DNA of 64,000 bases, taken from contig NZ_QPKV01000012.1 in the NCBI RefSeq assembly GCF_003339865.1, forward strand, positions 62,001-126,000. The letters are read 5' to 3'. The position numbers and the translations under genes are program-made. The notes beneath the pieces are model-generated. The model worked only from the letters and a program-made list of their open reading frames with translations. It ran no database searches and was not told the origin of the DNA. This DNA is from Pedobacter chinensis. GTDB taxonomy: Bacteria > Bacteroidota > Bacteroidia > Sphingobacteriales > Sphingobacteriaceae. Below, piece after piece: positions 17,224-26,947 of the stretch (position 1 is its first letter; every line of letters starts with the position of its first letter).

Positions 17224-19404
17224 TTAAAGTTTGAATTTTATCCCTCCGTTTACTACAAACCCATCTACAGGCGCATAGATGTCCCTGAAAACAGGGCTAG
17301 TAATGCTACCTGTATAGATCGAATCAAAGCTGGTCTGCCTGGTGTCCGTTAAATTCTCAAAATTCACAAAAATTGAAAACCGTTCCCAAAGCTTTTCTGC
17401 CATCAGACCAGCTGTCCAATAGCTTTTACCAGTGGCACCATCGTTTAACTTCTGTTTGCTGAAATAGTATGCTTCGGCACCGATCTTCCATTTATCTTCA
17501 AGCTCATACATCAATACATTATTTACCCTGTGCTTTGAAACCAGCGGATAATTTGTGCTGGTGCCTCCTGTATGCTGGTTCACATCCGCTAATGTATAAC
17601 CGATGAAAAGTTTAAAATCACCGTAGGTTACTTTGGCATTTGTTTCCATTCCCCTGGTATCTAAATTACCTTTAGGCTGAACATAGGTCAGGTTGGCTCC
17701 ATTAGCAGCAGTCAGCAATATCGGGTTATTGATACGGGTATAAAAAAACATCTGATTGATGCTGAATCCAACCGCTCCGTCAAACAATGAGGTGCGATAG
17801 TTAACATCATAGTTGGCGCCATAAGAGCGTTCCGCCTTTGTATTGGCCACATCTAAAGGCGCTACATTTCTGAACTGGATCCGCTCAGCATCTTCGGTAA
17901 ATACAGTTGGTGCCTTATAACCCAGACCACCGCCTAATCGGGTAGAAAAATGTTCATTGATCTTCCACAATCCGGAAATTCTTGGTAAGAAGAAAAATCC
18001 GTATTCATTGTGGTAATCTCCCCTTACTCCTGATTCAAGACTAATTTTTTTAGATATGTTCCAGGTGTTCTGTGCAAATGCCCCAATGGTATTATAATTG
18101 TAACTTCTGAGTGCATTGTCACTGTTCTGGTCTTCCTTAAAATTGTCGGTCAAAAAGTTCACCCCCAACACCCAGTCTGCTTTTTCTCCGTTACGGCTAT
18201 AATTGGCCTCACTGTAGGTTGACACTTGAACGCCTGAAAAAAGGTAATTTGGCAACCCAATACTCCGGTCGTAATAGCTCACCGAATTGCGGATAACAAG
18301 CTTTTCCTTTTCGCTCAGTCTATGATCCAACTCAACCTGAGAGCTGTAACGCCCGGTTTTATTCTCCTCAAAATAAGAATGGGCAGCACTGCCATTTCCC
18401 TTCACATATTCCAGGTCGCCGCCAATCCGTTTTTCAGTTGTGGCGTTGATTCCGGCCAAAAGCGTAGTCGCATCATTGAAATAAAAATATAGTTTGGGGT
18501 TCAGGGTGAAACGGTCAAACTTGGGGATAGCGGTTAAGCCAATATCAGAAGGATCATAGGCAGTCCCTTTGTTGTATGCACCATAAACCGTGATACCTAT
18601 TTTATCAAATTTCTGTCCATAAAAACCACTGGCATCCAGTCCCAAAGCAGAAGTACCGTTTAAAAGGAAATTAAGCTGACGCGCTTCAGTCGGTTTTTTA
18701 GAAACCAGGTTCACCAGTCCAGCAATTGCTCCACCTCCGTAAAGGGTGGACGATGAACCTTTGATCACCTCTACCTGCTGCAAATCCAATGGGGCAATCT
18801 GAAGCAGGCCCAATCCACCCGAGAAACCAGAGTATAATGGAAAACCGTCCCTAATGATCTGGGTATATTTTCCGTCCAGTCCCTGTATGCGGATACTGGA
18901 ATTTCCGCTGGTCGCAGAAGTCTGCTGGGTCTGGATGCCTGTGCTTTCTGCCAGCATCATGCGGATGTCGCCAGGTTTCATATTACCTTTTTCGTCCAGT
19001 TCTTCCCCGGCGATGACCTCAACCCGTGTAGGAATATTATCAATGGTACGGCTGCTCCTTGTAGCTGAGATCACTACATCCTCTAGTTCCTGGTCTTCTT
19101 CAGCTGCAGTAAGTAAAATAGTCAAAACGTTAGTTTCAGCAAGGGGAAAGGTCAGCGTATCAGTTTTGGTCTGATAGCCTACATAACTAAACTGAATGAT
19201 CTGTTTACCTGAGGGTATACCATTAATACTTGCATTACCTGCACTATCTGATTTAGCGCCAATGGTCGTTCCAAGAACTTTTAACGTAGCTCCTGGAAGT
19301 ACTTGGTTTGTCTTTGCGTCTTTGATGACGGCTTTATATCTATTTTGGGCAAAGGCGGTAACTGTAAACAACAGTATAGCCAAAACCACAATCGTTCTTT
19401 TCAT
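17224..19404 (-). CDS. TonB-dependent outer-membrane receptor
   Basis: A signal peptide (TAFAQ) is followed by a carboxypeptidase-regulatory-like beta-sandwich domain (about 20-105), a TonB-box-like DVVISATRS stretch and a plug domain with IRIQGLDGKYTQIIRDGFPL and EVIKGSSSTLYGGGAIAG. A 22-strand barrel then runs to a terminal FKL. The length, 726 aa, is typical. It imports a ligand too large or scarce for porins. The setting among copper and heavy-metal genes suggests a metal or metal chelate, which is inference. A small Cys-rich protein is encoded 60 bp upstream in the same direction. Confidence 0.9.
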   Translation of the reverse strand: MKRTIVVLAILLFTVTAFAQNRYKAVIKDAKTNQVLPGATLKVLGTTIGAKSDSAGNASINGIPSGKQIIQFSYVGYQTKTDTLTFPLAETNVLTILLTAAEEDQELEDVVISATRSSRTIDNIPTRVEVIAGEELDEKGNMKPGDIRMMLAESTGIQTQQTSATSGNSSIRIQGLDGKYTQIIRDGFPLYSGFSGGLGLLQIAPLDLQQVEVIKGSSSTLYGGGAIAGLVNLVSKKPTEARQLNFLLNGTSALGLDASGFYGQKFDKIGITVYGAYNKGTAYDPSDIGLTAIPKFDRFTLNPKLYFYFNDATTLLAGINATTEKRIGGDLEYVKGNGSAAHSYFEENKTGRYSSQVELDHRLSEKEKLVIRNSVSYYDRSIGLPNYLFSGVQVSTYSEANYSRNGEKADWVLGVNFLTDNFKEDQNSDNALRSYNYNTIGAFAQNTWNISKKISLESGVRGDYHNEYGFFFLPRISGLWKINEHFSTRLGGGLGYKAPTVFTEDAERIQFRNVAPLDVANTKAERSYGANYDVNYRTSLFDGAVGFSINQMFFYTRINNPILLTAANGANLTYVQPKGNLDTRGMETNAKVTYGDFKLFIGYTLADVNQHTGGTSTNYPLVSKHRVNNVLMYELEDKWKIGAEAYYFSKQKLNDGATGKSYWTAGLMAEKLWERFSIFVNFENLTDTRQTSFDSIYTGSITSPVFRDIYAPVDGFVVNGGIKFKL

Positions 19405-19463
19405 AATGATCTTTAAATAATGATTTCGATAAATATGTCCGGTTAGGACGAGGGAAAAATAAA

Positions 19464-19784
19464 CTACGAAAGTTTGGGCGGCTGCCAGATAGAAATTGAA
19501 ATGGCCTGTAGCTGAAGTGGGATGTAAGCCGTATTATGCTGTACAGGTAAAAGCTGGGCCGCAAAAACGATCGTTGTCCGTGTAGTGATGGTAAAGCCGA
19601 TACAGGTACCACAGACATAAAACGGTGAACAGCCTTTGCAACAATTATCGTTATGTTCACTGCAAGCATGTTTTTCCGCTTTATCGGTTTTCAGTACATG
19701 GCTATCTTCTCGCGCTAAAGCGCAGCATGGTACCGCGGTTAGCGTATATACGATGAGAGATAAAACCAGGGCAATGAATTTCAC
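19464..19784 (-). CDS. Small Cys/His-rich periplasmic protein (DUF6660-like)
   Basis: The 106-aa product has a signal peptide (TAVPCCALA), then a His/Cys-rich segment with HACSEHNDNCCKGCSPFYVCGTC, and ends SISIWQPPKLS. The tail is nearly the same as that of the protein at 16484-16810, while the middle parts differ. The cysteine and histidine arrangement is compatible with soft-metal binding. It is followed by the TonB receptor and probably shares its promoter. The exact function is unknown. Confidence 0.68.
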   Translation of the reverse strand: MKFIALVLSLIVYTLTAVPCCALAREDSHVLKTDKAEKHACSEHNDNCCKGCSPFYVCGTCIGFTITTRTTIVFAAQLLPVQHNTAYIPLQLQAISISIWQPPKLS

Positions 19785-19908
19785 GGTGTAAAAGTATAAA
19801 ATTTACTAATACTCTGTGTTGTTGTTATGTGATATAATAGATTGCAAGATCTGTAAATGAAGAATAAGAGCCTGGCACCCTCAAATTTGACTGTCCAATT
19901 GATTGGGG

Positions 19909-20444
19909 TTATTTCGCAAGCTTCAAGGCATCAGCAAACTCACCGGACAGGGGGACTGTTTATGATAGCTGTGGGGGATGCTTCCACGTCGTGCTCGACA
20001 CGCTTGAATTCAATTTCAATACTATTTGCATCGGTTGTAGAACAGCCTGCATTTAAGTGAACATAAGGTAACAACCCCTTGGGTCACCGTCGTTAGGCTT
20101 TCCGAGGGATCCCAGGTTGATCACATGTTTGAACTTTCAATATGGGGTTTCCAAATTCTGTGATACGGCTTGTGGAAGTGCACCACAAAAAGCAGATCTG
20201 CATCAGCTTCTTTAAGCATTTCCAAAACATAGTCTGCATCTGTGTCTATCAGTATGTATTCATCTATACTACTGGTACTGCCGTGCGCGAAAACAAGATT
20301 TAGTTTTTCACCGCTCAGTTTATATTCTAACCTGATATGCGCCGGAAGCGTTTTCAAATATCCCCTGTTATCCTCACGCAACGGCCATCGGTAACAGCAT
20401 CTGCCTTTTTCCTCTACTAAAAAAATATCAGTCGATTTTGGCAT
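19909..20444 (-). pseudogene. Decayed metallophosphoesterase, N-terminus lost, three frameshifts
   Basis: Reading down the minus strand, the C-terminal two thirds of a YfcE-like metallophosphoesterase can be pieced together in successive frames. The first frame has LKTLPAHIRLEYKL, LVFAHGS and HFHKPYHRI (20444-20121). The second has HVINLGSLGKPNDGDPRGCY just after it. The third has SIEIEFKRVEHDVEASP, and the fourth SPLSGEFADALKLAK ending with a TAA at 19909-19911. At least three frameshifts separate them. The catalytic HTHKP-type motif is altered to HFHKP. The N-terminal metal-binding half is absent, and the remnant begins right at the 3' end of copA. Confidence 0.75.
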
Positions 20445-22965
20445 TTCTCAATCTCAGGGAATTCAAAATAACGGAAACCGAGCTAAAACTCATCGCGAGT
20501 GCAGCTATCATGGGAGAAAGTAAAACTCCAAAAAACGGATATAAAATACCAGCCGCTATCGGAATCCCCAATACATTGTATCCCAGGGCAAAAAACAGGT
20601 TTCCTTTGATATTGCCCATTACTTTATGGCTCAACAACCTTGCTTTTGCGATCCCGTTTAAATCCCCCTTCACCAATGTAATCGAGGCACTCTGGATAGC
20701 AACGTCTGTTCCCGTGCCCATGGCAATCCCGATATCAGCCTGGGAAAGTGCAGGGGCATCATTGATGCCGTCACCTGCCATGGCTACCTTTTTGCCTTCG
20801 GCCTGTAGTTTTTTTATTTCATTCAGCTTATCTTCAGGCAACATCTGAGCTTTGAACCCATCCAGATTTAAAGTTGCGCTTACTGCCCTCGCTGTATCCT
20901 CATTGTCTCCGGTAAACATGATTACCTTGATGCCTTCCTGCTGGAGCTTTAGAATAGCAGCTGTGCTGGAATGCTTGATCTTATCCGAAATCACAACAAA
21001 CCCCACTGCTTTATTTCCAACGGCCAAATAAGAAACCGTCTTGCCCTGCCTTTGAGCGGCACTAACCTGCTCGGACAGACTAGGATCAATCGCCGCTTTA
21101 ACATGCTCCATCAGTTTTTGGTTCCCCAAAGCCAGTCTTTCCCCATTCAGACTGCCTGTTACGCCCTTCCCGGTAACGGCCTCAAAGTCGGATATAGCCT
21201 TAACGGATATTTCGTTTTCCTCCCCATAACGCAAAGTTGCCTGTGCCAATGGATGTTCGCTGCTGCTGTTCAAAGCCACAATTTTCTCCAGGATCTGTTT
21301 TTCGGTAAAGCCCTTATCTACGCTAACCACACTTTCAACCGAGGGCTTTCCCTCTGTAACCGTACCAGTTTTATCGATGACCACTACATCAATAGCATTC
21401 ATTTTCTCAAGAGATTCCGCATTTTTGATCAGTATACCAGACTGAGCGCCCTTCCCTACTCCCACCATTACCGACATTGGGGTAGCCAGGCCTAGCGCAC
21501 ATGGGCATGCAATAATCAATACCGCGATTGCATTTACAAAAGCATAAACATAGGCCGGATCGGGGCCGTATACTGCCCATACCACGAACGTTACAATAGA
21601 AATCAATACCACAACAGGCACGAAATAACCTGAAATTTTATCGGCCATCTTTTGGATGGGCGCTTTTGAGCGGCTGGCGGAATTGACCATTTCGATGATC
21701 TGGGAAAGCAGTGTTTCTGAGCCTACCTTTTCGGCAAGCATGACAAAGGTCTTTTTACCATTGATGGTTCCTGAACTGATTTTATCCCCTATCTTTTTCT
21801 CAACAGGAAGGGGTTCTCCTGTGATCATGGATTCATCAATTACAGCTTCCCCGTTCTTAATACTACCATCCACCGGAATTTTTTCACCAGGCTTTACCCT
21901 CAGCAGATCTCCTTTCTGAATATCATCAATAGATACTGATATTTCCTTATCCCCGACCACTTTTGTTGCTGAATTAGGTGCCAGCTTCAACAGCTCCTTA
22001 ATGGCGCTGTTGGTTTTGCCATGCGCCCGGGCTTCCAAAAGCTGACCGAGCAGTACCAGCGTAAGAATCACGGTTGCCGCCTCAAAATAAACGAAAACGG
22101 TGCCGTGATGTGTTTTAAACTGATCAGGAAAAACTCCGGGGAATAGAAGGGCGACAATACTGAAGCCCCAGGATACCCCGGCACCAATCCCAATCAGTGT
22201 AAACATGTTCAGTTTCCAGGTAATGATGGATTGCCATGCACGCTGAAAGAACATCCAGGTTGCATAAAAGACCACCGGAATAGAAAGAAAAAACTGAACC
22301 CAGTTCCAGTATTTAAGTTCCATTAGATCAAACAAAGGATTGCTGGGAATCATTTCCGTCATGGCAATAACAAAAATGGGTATGGTAAAACCTGCTGCAA
22401 TCTTGAACTTTTTGAGCAGGGTTTCATAAGTTTTATCTTCTTCTTCAAGGTTTGTCCCTGTAGGTACCAGGTCCATTCCGCAGAGCGGACATGATCCTGG
22501 TTTGTCCCTGATAATCTCGGGATGCATGGGGCAGGTAAATTGAGATGCCTGTTTCTTGGCAGGCTGTTTTACCAGGTCCATCCCGCATACAGGGCAATGA
22601 CTTGGCTTATCATAAGTCTTCTGACCTTGACAGTGCATAGGACAATAAAACAGGCCTCCCGCTTCATTTTTATCATCATTTTCAACCTTGGGACTTTGCT
22701 CATGGGTTGAATGATCATGATTAGGATGTTCTGAAGATTTTAGAACATGTTTTCCCTGAACTGCCATTTCAATACCGTAATGTCCGGCGGCAGAAAGAGC
22801 CTCCTGCAGCTTTTCCGTCGGGATATGTTCTTGCATAGTTATGACGGCTTCAGCAGGTTCAAGGGTCACCTGTGCAGAAACGCCATCAATCGCATTCAGC
22901 ACATTTTCGACTTTGCTCCGGCAGCCCTGACAGCTCATTCCGGTTATTTTATAGGTGTGTTCCAT
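20428..22965 (-). CDS. Copper-transporting P1B-1 ATPase with HMA and two CPMH-type metal-binding domains
   Basis: The 845-aa ATPase opens with one HMA domain (GMSCQGC, residues 9-15). A His-rich linker and two zinc-ribbon-like heavy-metal-binding modules follow at about 106-135 and 142-170, both of CPMH...CPxCGMDL form. The membrane site is ACPCALGLATP (CPC), which indicates Cu(I)/Ag(I) export. DKTGTVTEG, SSEHPLAQA and GDGINDAP motifs are all intact. It is encoded 12 bp downstream of the multicopper oxidase, so cytoplasmic Cu(I) export and periplasmic oxidation are linked. The final codons overlap a decayed metallophosphoesterase frame. Confidence 0.93.
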   Translation of the reverse strand: MEHTYKITGMSCQGCRSKVENVLNAIDGVSAQVTLEPAEAVITMQEHIPTEKLQEALSAAGHYGIEMAVQGKHVLKSSEHPNHDHSTHEQSPKVENDDKNEAGGLFYCPMHCQGQKTYDKPSHCPVCGMDLVKQPAKKQASQFTCPMHPEIIRDKPGSCPLCGMDLVPTGTNLEEEDKTYETLLKKFKIAAGFTIPIFVIAMTEMIPSNPLFDLMELKYWNWVQFFLSIPVVFYATWMFFQRAWQSIITWKLNMFTLIGIGAGVSWGFSIVALLFPGVFPDQFKTHHGTVFVYFEAATVILTLVLLGQLLEARAHGKTNSAIKELLKLAPNSATKVVGDKEISVSIDDIQKGDLLRVKPGEKIPVDGSIKNGEAVIDESMITGEPLPVEKKIGDKISSGTINGKKTFVMLAEKVGSETLLSQIIEMVNSASRSKAPIQKMADKISGYFVPVVVLISIVTFVVWAVYGPDPAYVYAFVNAIAVLIIACPCALGLATPMSVMVGVGKGAQSGILIKNAESLEKMNAIDVVVIDKTGTVTEGKPSVESVVSVDKGFTEKQILEKIVALNSSSEHPLAQATLRYGEENEISVKAISDFEAVTGKGVTGSLNGERLALGNQKLMEHVKAAIDPSLSEQVSAAQRQGKTVSYLAVGNKAVGFVVISDKIKHSSTAAILKLQQEGIKVIMFTGDNEDTARAVSATLNLDGFKAQMLPEDKLNEIKKLQAEGKKVAMAGDGINDAPALSQADIGIAMGTGTDVAIQSASITLVKGDLNGIAKARLLSHKVMGNIKGNLFFALGYNVLGIPIAAGILYPFFGVLLSPMIAALAMSFSSVSVILNSLRLRNAKID

Positions 22966-22977
22966 GTTTTTGATTTG

Positions 22978-25761
22978 TTAATAGCTTAATGTCAATCCGG
23001 CGCCATAGCCCATATCACTGTCATAATGTGTTGAAAGCCCAAAATACTTAGTAACGATGTACCTGAATCCGGCCATATATTCCTTATCGGTATTGACCAT
23101 AAACTGGAAGCGCAGTCTTTTGGAAACGGGGATATCTTCCCTCATCAGCTGAAACCTGACATTCCCCTTGTGATCGAGGGAAGCATCTGCAACGATCAGC
23201 AGTGGTAGGGTATATTGAACTCCCAAATGAAATACCTGCCTGAAATTTTTGGTATTTCCCTGCCCGAAAAGGTTGTTTCCCGGCGAAAGTGATTGCCCGA
23301 AAACATTCTTGTCCAAGGGATCAACCGTTCTTTTTCTAAAATCCCATCCGATATAGGGCAATAGCCATTGGTTTCTCCCGATATATCTTCCAAAATGACT
23401 TTCACTTTCATAGCCCATTTCCTTGTCAAACCCAATCCGCCATTCAGTGGTAAAGCGGTAACGGGTATTGGCGAGCATAATCTCTCCGTCGCTGCCATTG
23501 GTTTCGATTCCGATGCGTGCCATTGGATGAAATGCCCTGTCATCACTGAAAAGTTTTCGCTGTGCCAGCTTGGGGTCCGGGATTTCGGGATTAGGCGGAG
23601 AATTCTCATAACTGAATACCCTTCCCATACCGCTCATCATGTGATAGAGAATATGGCAGTGGAAGAACCAGTCGCCTCCTGGCTCTGTTGCTGCAAATTC
23701 AAGGGTATCCCGCTCCATGGGCATGATGTCGATAATGTTCTTCATCGGGGCATATTCTCCCTGCCGGTTAATTACCCTGAAGTCATGGCCATGAAGGTGC
23801 ATAGGATGGCGCATCATACTGTTGTTGTAAAGGATTATCCTAACATTTTCGCCCTTTTTTATCAGTATCTTATCGCTTTCAGAAACGGTTTTGTTATCCA
23901 GCGTCCAGACGTAACGGTTCATATTTCCTGTAAGGTCAAACTTAAGTTCCTTCCATGGGCCTTTTGGCAGGGTTGTTTTCTTTGGATCTCGAAGCATATT
24001 ATAGTTCAGAGTAACGATATCGGCGGTTTCTGCCTCCATATTCATCCCTGCCATGCTCTTGTCACCAGACATCTGCATACCAGGCATCCCCTTCATTTTT
24101 TTCTCTGTTTTTGAATTTTCTTCACCGGTTACCTCCGGGTACATCACCGTATTCATATCCATGATCTGGTTCTGCATCTTCATGCCTTCCATCTGTACCA
24201 TATTGCCGCTCATATCCATCATATCGTTCATCATTTTCATTCCGGCAAAATACTTCAGTTTGGGCATTTTCTCTGCATGGACCTTTTCTCCCTTGCCCAG
24301 CCATAGTGATGCTGATCCCGTACGGTCTTCAGGAGTGACCAAAAATTCATAGCTCTTATTTTCCGGAATCGTGACCACTACATCATAGGTTTCGGAAACC
24401 GCTATAATCAGCCTGTCGACCTCTACAGGCTCCACATCATTTCCATCGGTAGCGACAACGGTAATCTTGCCCCCTGCATATTTAAGCCAGAAATAATCTG
24501 AGGCTCCACCGTTTGCAATACGCAGCCTTACCTTGTCCCCAGCCTTGAACTGCGGCTGTTCGTTCTGATTTTTCCCATTGATGAGAAAGGCTTCATAATA
24601 AACATCGCTCACATCCATGGCATTCATGCGCTTCCATTCATTGGCTACCTTTGTTTTAAAATGTCCGGTCCTGATCGCTTCTGCATAACTCTGGGTAGTC
24701 CCTTTTTTGATGGCAAACCAGTCGTTGGCATTTTTCAGGCTTCTATGAACCTCCTCGGGCTTCATATCTGTCCATTCGCTAATGACTACTGGAAGGGTTG
24801 GAATATCCCACTCCGTACGTTTGTTCATGATAAATGCCCCATACATACCTATCTGTTCCTGAAGGCCGCTGTGGCTGTGGTACCAGTGCGTTCCATGTTG
24901 GACGATGGGAAACTTATAGATGTAGGTAGTGTGCGGTTTGATCGGCATTTGGGTCAGAAAAGGAACACCATCCATCTTGTTCGGAAGAAAAAGTCCGTGC
25001 CAGTGCAGCGCGGTTTCCTCGTCGAGATTATTGTGCACGTAGATCAGGGCGGTATCGCCCTGCGTAAAGGTCAGTGTGGGCATGGGGATCTGACCGTTTA
25101 CCGCAATTGCCCGCTTTGATTTTCTCCCATAATTTACCGTTGTATCGGCTATGTAAAGATCATAACGCACGGTACGTGGTGGAAATTTATTCGCAACGGT
25201 CTTAATCGGGCCCAAATTGGCCTTTGCAGTTTTGATATTTTCCATGTCAGAACTGTTATCATCCATTGCCATGCCCGCCATATCCCCCATATCCTCACTC
25301 TTTTTGGAACTTTCCTTTGTTCCCCCATTCTGTTCAGGCGCTGACCTGGGCTTTTCCCTGATTAGCTTCATCCCGCATTTGGGACAGTTGCCAGGTTTGG
25401 AGTCATGGATCTCAGGGTGCATTGGGCAGGTATAGGTTACTGATTCCTCTTTTGGCTTACTTTCCAATTTTTCTGCCAGCATTTTCATGCCTTCCATAGC
25501 TCCCTTTTTTGTACCTTGCTTCTTTTTGCCCGGATCAGCTGTCTTTGCCTTATCCACTTTACCTTTCTGCAGGATAAGCTTCATTCCGCACTTTGGACAG
25601 TTACCGGGTTTTTCCGATTGTATTTCCGGGTGCATCACACAGGTATAGATTACCCTGGACTGACCAGCACTGCCGTTCTTGTCCGTTTTCATTCCCTTCA
25701 TATCCTGGGCGGAAACCACAGAATAAATTATCAATAAAAAGACTGTTAATATATTTTTCAT
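22978..25761 (-). CDS. Multicopper oxidase with N-terminal metal-binding modules and C-terminal CopB-like domain
   Basis: After a signal peptide come two CVMHPEI/CPMHPEI...CPKCGMKL modules (about 40-66 and 109-136). Three cupredoxin domains follow with all copper motifs: ETALHWHGLFLP, HGTHWYHSHSG, MRHPMHLHGHDFRV and WFFHCHILYHMMSGMG. A Met-rich insert (MKMMNDMMDMSGNMVQMEG region) lies in the middle, as in CopA/PcoA oxidases. From about residue 720 the protein continues into a beta-rich domain like the outer-membrane protein CopB/PcoB. At 927 aa it is thus a three-part fusion. Its role is to oxidise or sequester periplasmic Cu(I), upstream of the copA ATPase. Confidence 0.92.
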   Translation of the reverse strand: MKNILTVFLLIIYSVVSAQDMKGMKTDKNGSAGQSRVIYTCVMHPEIQSEKPGNCPKCGMKLILQKGKVDKAKTADPGKKKQGTKKGAMEGMKMLAEKLESKPKEESVTYTCPMHPEIHDSKPGNCPKCGMKLIREKPRSAPEQNGGTKESSKKSEDMGDMAGMAMDDNSSDMENIKTAKANLGPIKTVANKFPPRTVRYDLYIADTTVNYGRKSKRAIAVNGQIPMPTLTFTQGDTALIYVHNNLDEETALHWHGLFLPNKMDGVPFLTQMPIKPHTTYIYKFPIVQHGTHWYHSHSGLQEQIGMYGAFIMNKRTEWDIPTLPVVISEWTDMKPEEVHRSLKNANDWFAIKKGTTQSYAEAIRTGHFKTKVANEWKRMNAMDVSDVYYEAFLINGKNQNEQPQFKAGDKVRLRIANGGASDYFWLKYAGGKITVVATDGNDVEPVEVDRLIIAVSETYDVVVTIPENKSYEFLVTPEDRTGSASLWLGKGEKVHAEKMPKLKYFAGMKMMNDMMDMSGNMVQMEGMKMQNQIMDMNTVMYPEVTGEENSKTEKKMKGMPGMQMSGDKSMAGMNMEAETADIVTLNYNMLRDPKKTTLPKGPWKELKFDLTGNMNRYVWTLDNKTVSESDKILIKKGENVRIILYNNSMMRHPMHLHGHDFRVINRQGEYAPMKNIIDIMPMERDTLEFAATEPGGDWFFHCHILYHMMSGMGRVFSYENSPPNPEIPDPKLAQRKLFSDDRAFHPMARIGIETNGSDGEIMLANTRYRFTTEWRIGFDKEMGYESESHFGRYIGRNQWLLPYIGWDFRKRTVDPLDKNVFGQSLSPGNNLFGQGNTKNFRQVFHLGVQYTLPLLIVADASLDHKGNVRFQLMREDIPVSKRLRFQFMVNTDKEYMAGFRYIVTKYFGLSTHYDSDMGYGAGLTLSY

Positions 25762-25773
25762 TTCTTTGTTAAT

Positions 25774-26250
25774 TTAAAGAGCAGTGAGATTCTTTCTGTT
25801 CAAACTATCCCTTGAATTCTGTACCCACTTTATGAGTATCGACTTTTCCCTTGGATCTAATATTGCATTTCTGTGGATCAGGCTATAAGAGGAAAGCGGC
25901 ATTGTACCATCTTTTAAGCTATTTTCTATGGCCCGCAGTTTGTTCTGACGCCTCCGCAAGGTATAGCCGGCAAATTCATTAAAGTTCAGCTCCTCTTTTC
26001 CCGATCGTATGTGACTGTTAAGGTACCAGTGAAGCGGCTGAACATAGGCATACCATGGATATTCCGTGTTGTTGCTGTGACAGTCATAACATGATTTTTT
26101 AAGTATCCCCTGCACATCATCAGGCATAGGAACAAGTGTGGATATATCCTGAGGCATAGCCTGCGCGCTTTTATTGCGTGCAGGCTGTAAGATCTGCATA
26201 AGCATGAAGATAACTAATAGCCCAAGAAAGGTTTTTTTTATGCCCGTCAT
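25774..26250 (-). CDS. Haem-binding domain (haem_bd) protein
   Basis: A 158-aa exported or membrane-anchored protein with one N-terminal hydrophobic segment and a single c-type haem motif, SCYDCHSNNTEYPWY, characteristic of the haem_bd family. The remaining conserved part, WYLNSHIRSGKEELNFNEF, also fits. It starts 7 bp after a DUF3347 gene and ends just before the multicopper oxidase, so it is part of the copper unit. It probably transfers electrons in the periplasm. A link to the oxidase is inference. Confidence 0.82.
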   Translation of the reverse strand: MTGIKKTFLGLLVIFMLMQILQPARNKSAQAMPQDISTLVPMPDDVQGILKKSCYDCHSNNTEYPWYAYVQPLHWYLNSHIRSGKEELNFNEFAGYTLRRRQNKLRAIENSLKDGTMPLSSYSLIHRNAILDPREKSILIKWVQNSRDSLNRKNLTAL

Positions 26251-26257
26251 TTTTGTG

Positions 26258-26830
26258 CTATTTCAGTTCTTCTTTGACAGTGCCACAGGTGGGCATCGTT
26301 TTTCCAAGGTAAGGGTTTTTGATCTCCTTTATCTCACTCACCCAGATTGCACCCTTGTTATTGTTGTACATGGGACAACGGTCCACATACAGGGGCTTGT
26401 CAGTGCCAAGGAGCTTGATCATATCGTACATGTCTTTGCTCAGCATATCGAAATGCTCACGTTGATGGGCAATATTGCCTGCATTGGAACCGATATGCTC
26501 TGCGTGCTCTTTGGCATCATCCCGAATATCGCTATATGCCCTGGCCTGCTCCGAAGTCAATGATTTTTCATCAAAACTGGCGAACGCTGCGACCATTTCA
26601 CTGCCTGCGGCGGCAGCTTGTTTATCATCGTCCGTGGTCAGGGCATTTTTCAGTTTCAGATAGCCGGATAAAAGCGCAGCCGTTTGGGATTTTTTTACAT
26701 TATTGGTTTCCCTAGAAACATTTTTGGTCGTGGAATCCGCAACAGCGGAATCTTGCTTTTCATTTTTGCCATTTGTACAGGCGGCAAGGAAAAATAGTGG
26801 GCCCAGAAGGCTATATATTAATGTTTTCAT
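26258..26830 (-). CDS. DUF3347 lipoprotein
   Basis: The N-terminus is a lipoprotein signal (LFFLAACTNG). The DUF3347 domain covers about residues 50-190, with AHQREHFDMLSKDMYDM, VDRCPMYNNNKGA and a terminal NPYLGKTMPTCG. Cys, Met and His residues in the second half could bind copper. The same domain often forms the C-terminus of CusB-type adaptors, so it may act as a periplasmic copper carrier. It shares its domain with the next gene upstream (26948-27436), and the two probably arose by duplication. Confidence 0.85.
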   Translation of the reverse strand: MKTLIYSLLGPLFFLAACTNGKNEKQDSAVADSTTKNVSRETNNVKKSQTAALLSGYLKLKNALTTDDDKQAAAAGSEMVAAFASFDEKSLTSEQARAYSDIRDDAKEHAEHIGSNAGNIAHQREHFDMLSKDMYDMIKLLGTDKPLYVDRCPMYNNNKGAIWVSEIKEIKNPYLGKTMPTCGTVKEELK

Positions 26831-26862
26831 TGTTTTTGATATATCTTGAATAAATTATTTCG

Positions 26863-26891
26863 AGCTGTATGTAGAATATATGCATACAGCT
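26863..26891. repeat. Inverted repeat between DUF3347 genes
   Basis: AGCTGTATG (26863-26871) pairs perfectly with CATACAGCT (26883-26891) over an 11-nt AT-rich loop. On the minus strand it is followed by an AT-rich stretch but no clean T-run. It may attenuate transcription between the two DUF3347 genes or be an operator. Confidence 0.4.
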
Positions 26892-26947
26892 ATATTGAAC
26901 GGACCAAAACATCACAATGCTAAATGTCCGCTCAATAACAATATGAA

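Noticed and set aside
19857..20060. 67-aa plus-strand frame
   Set aside because: It lies opposite the readable remnants of the metallophosphoesterase and has no protein-like composition of its own.
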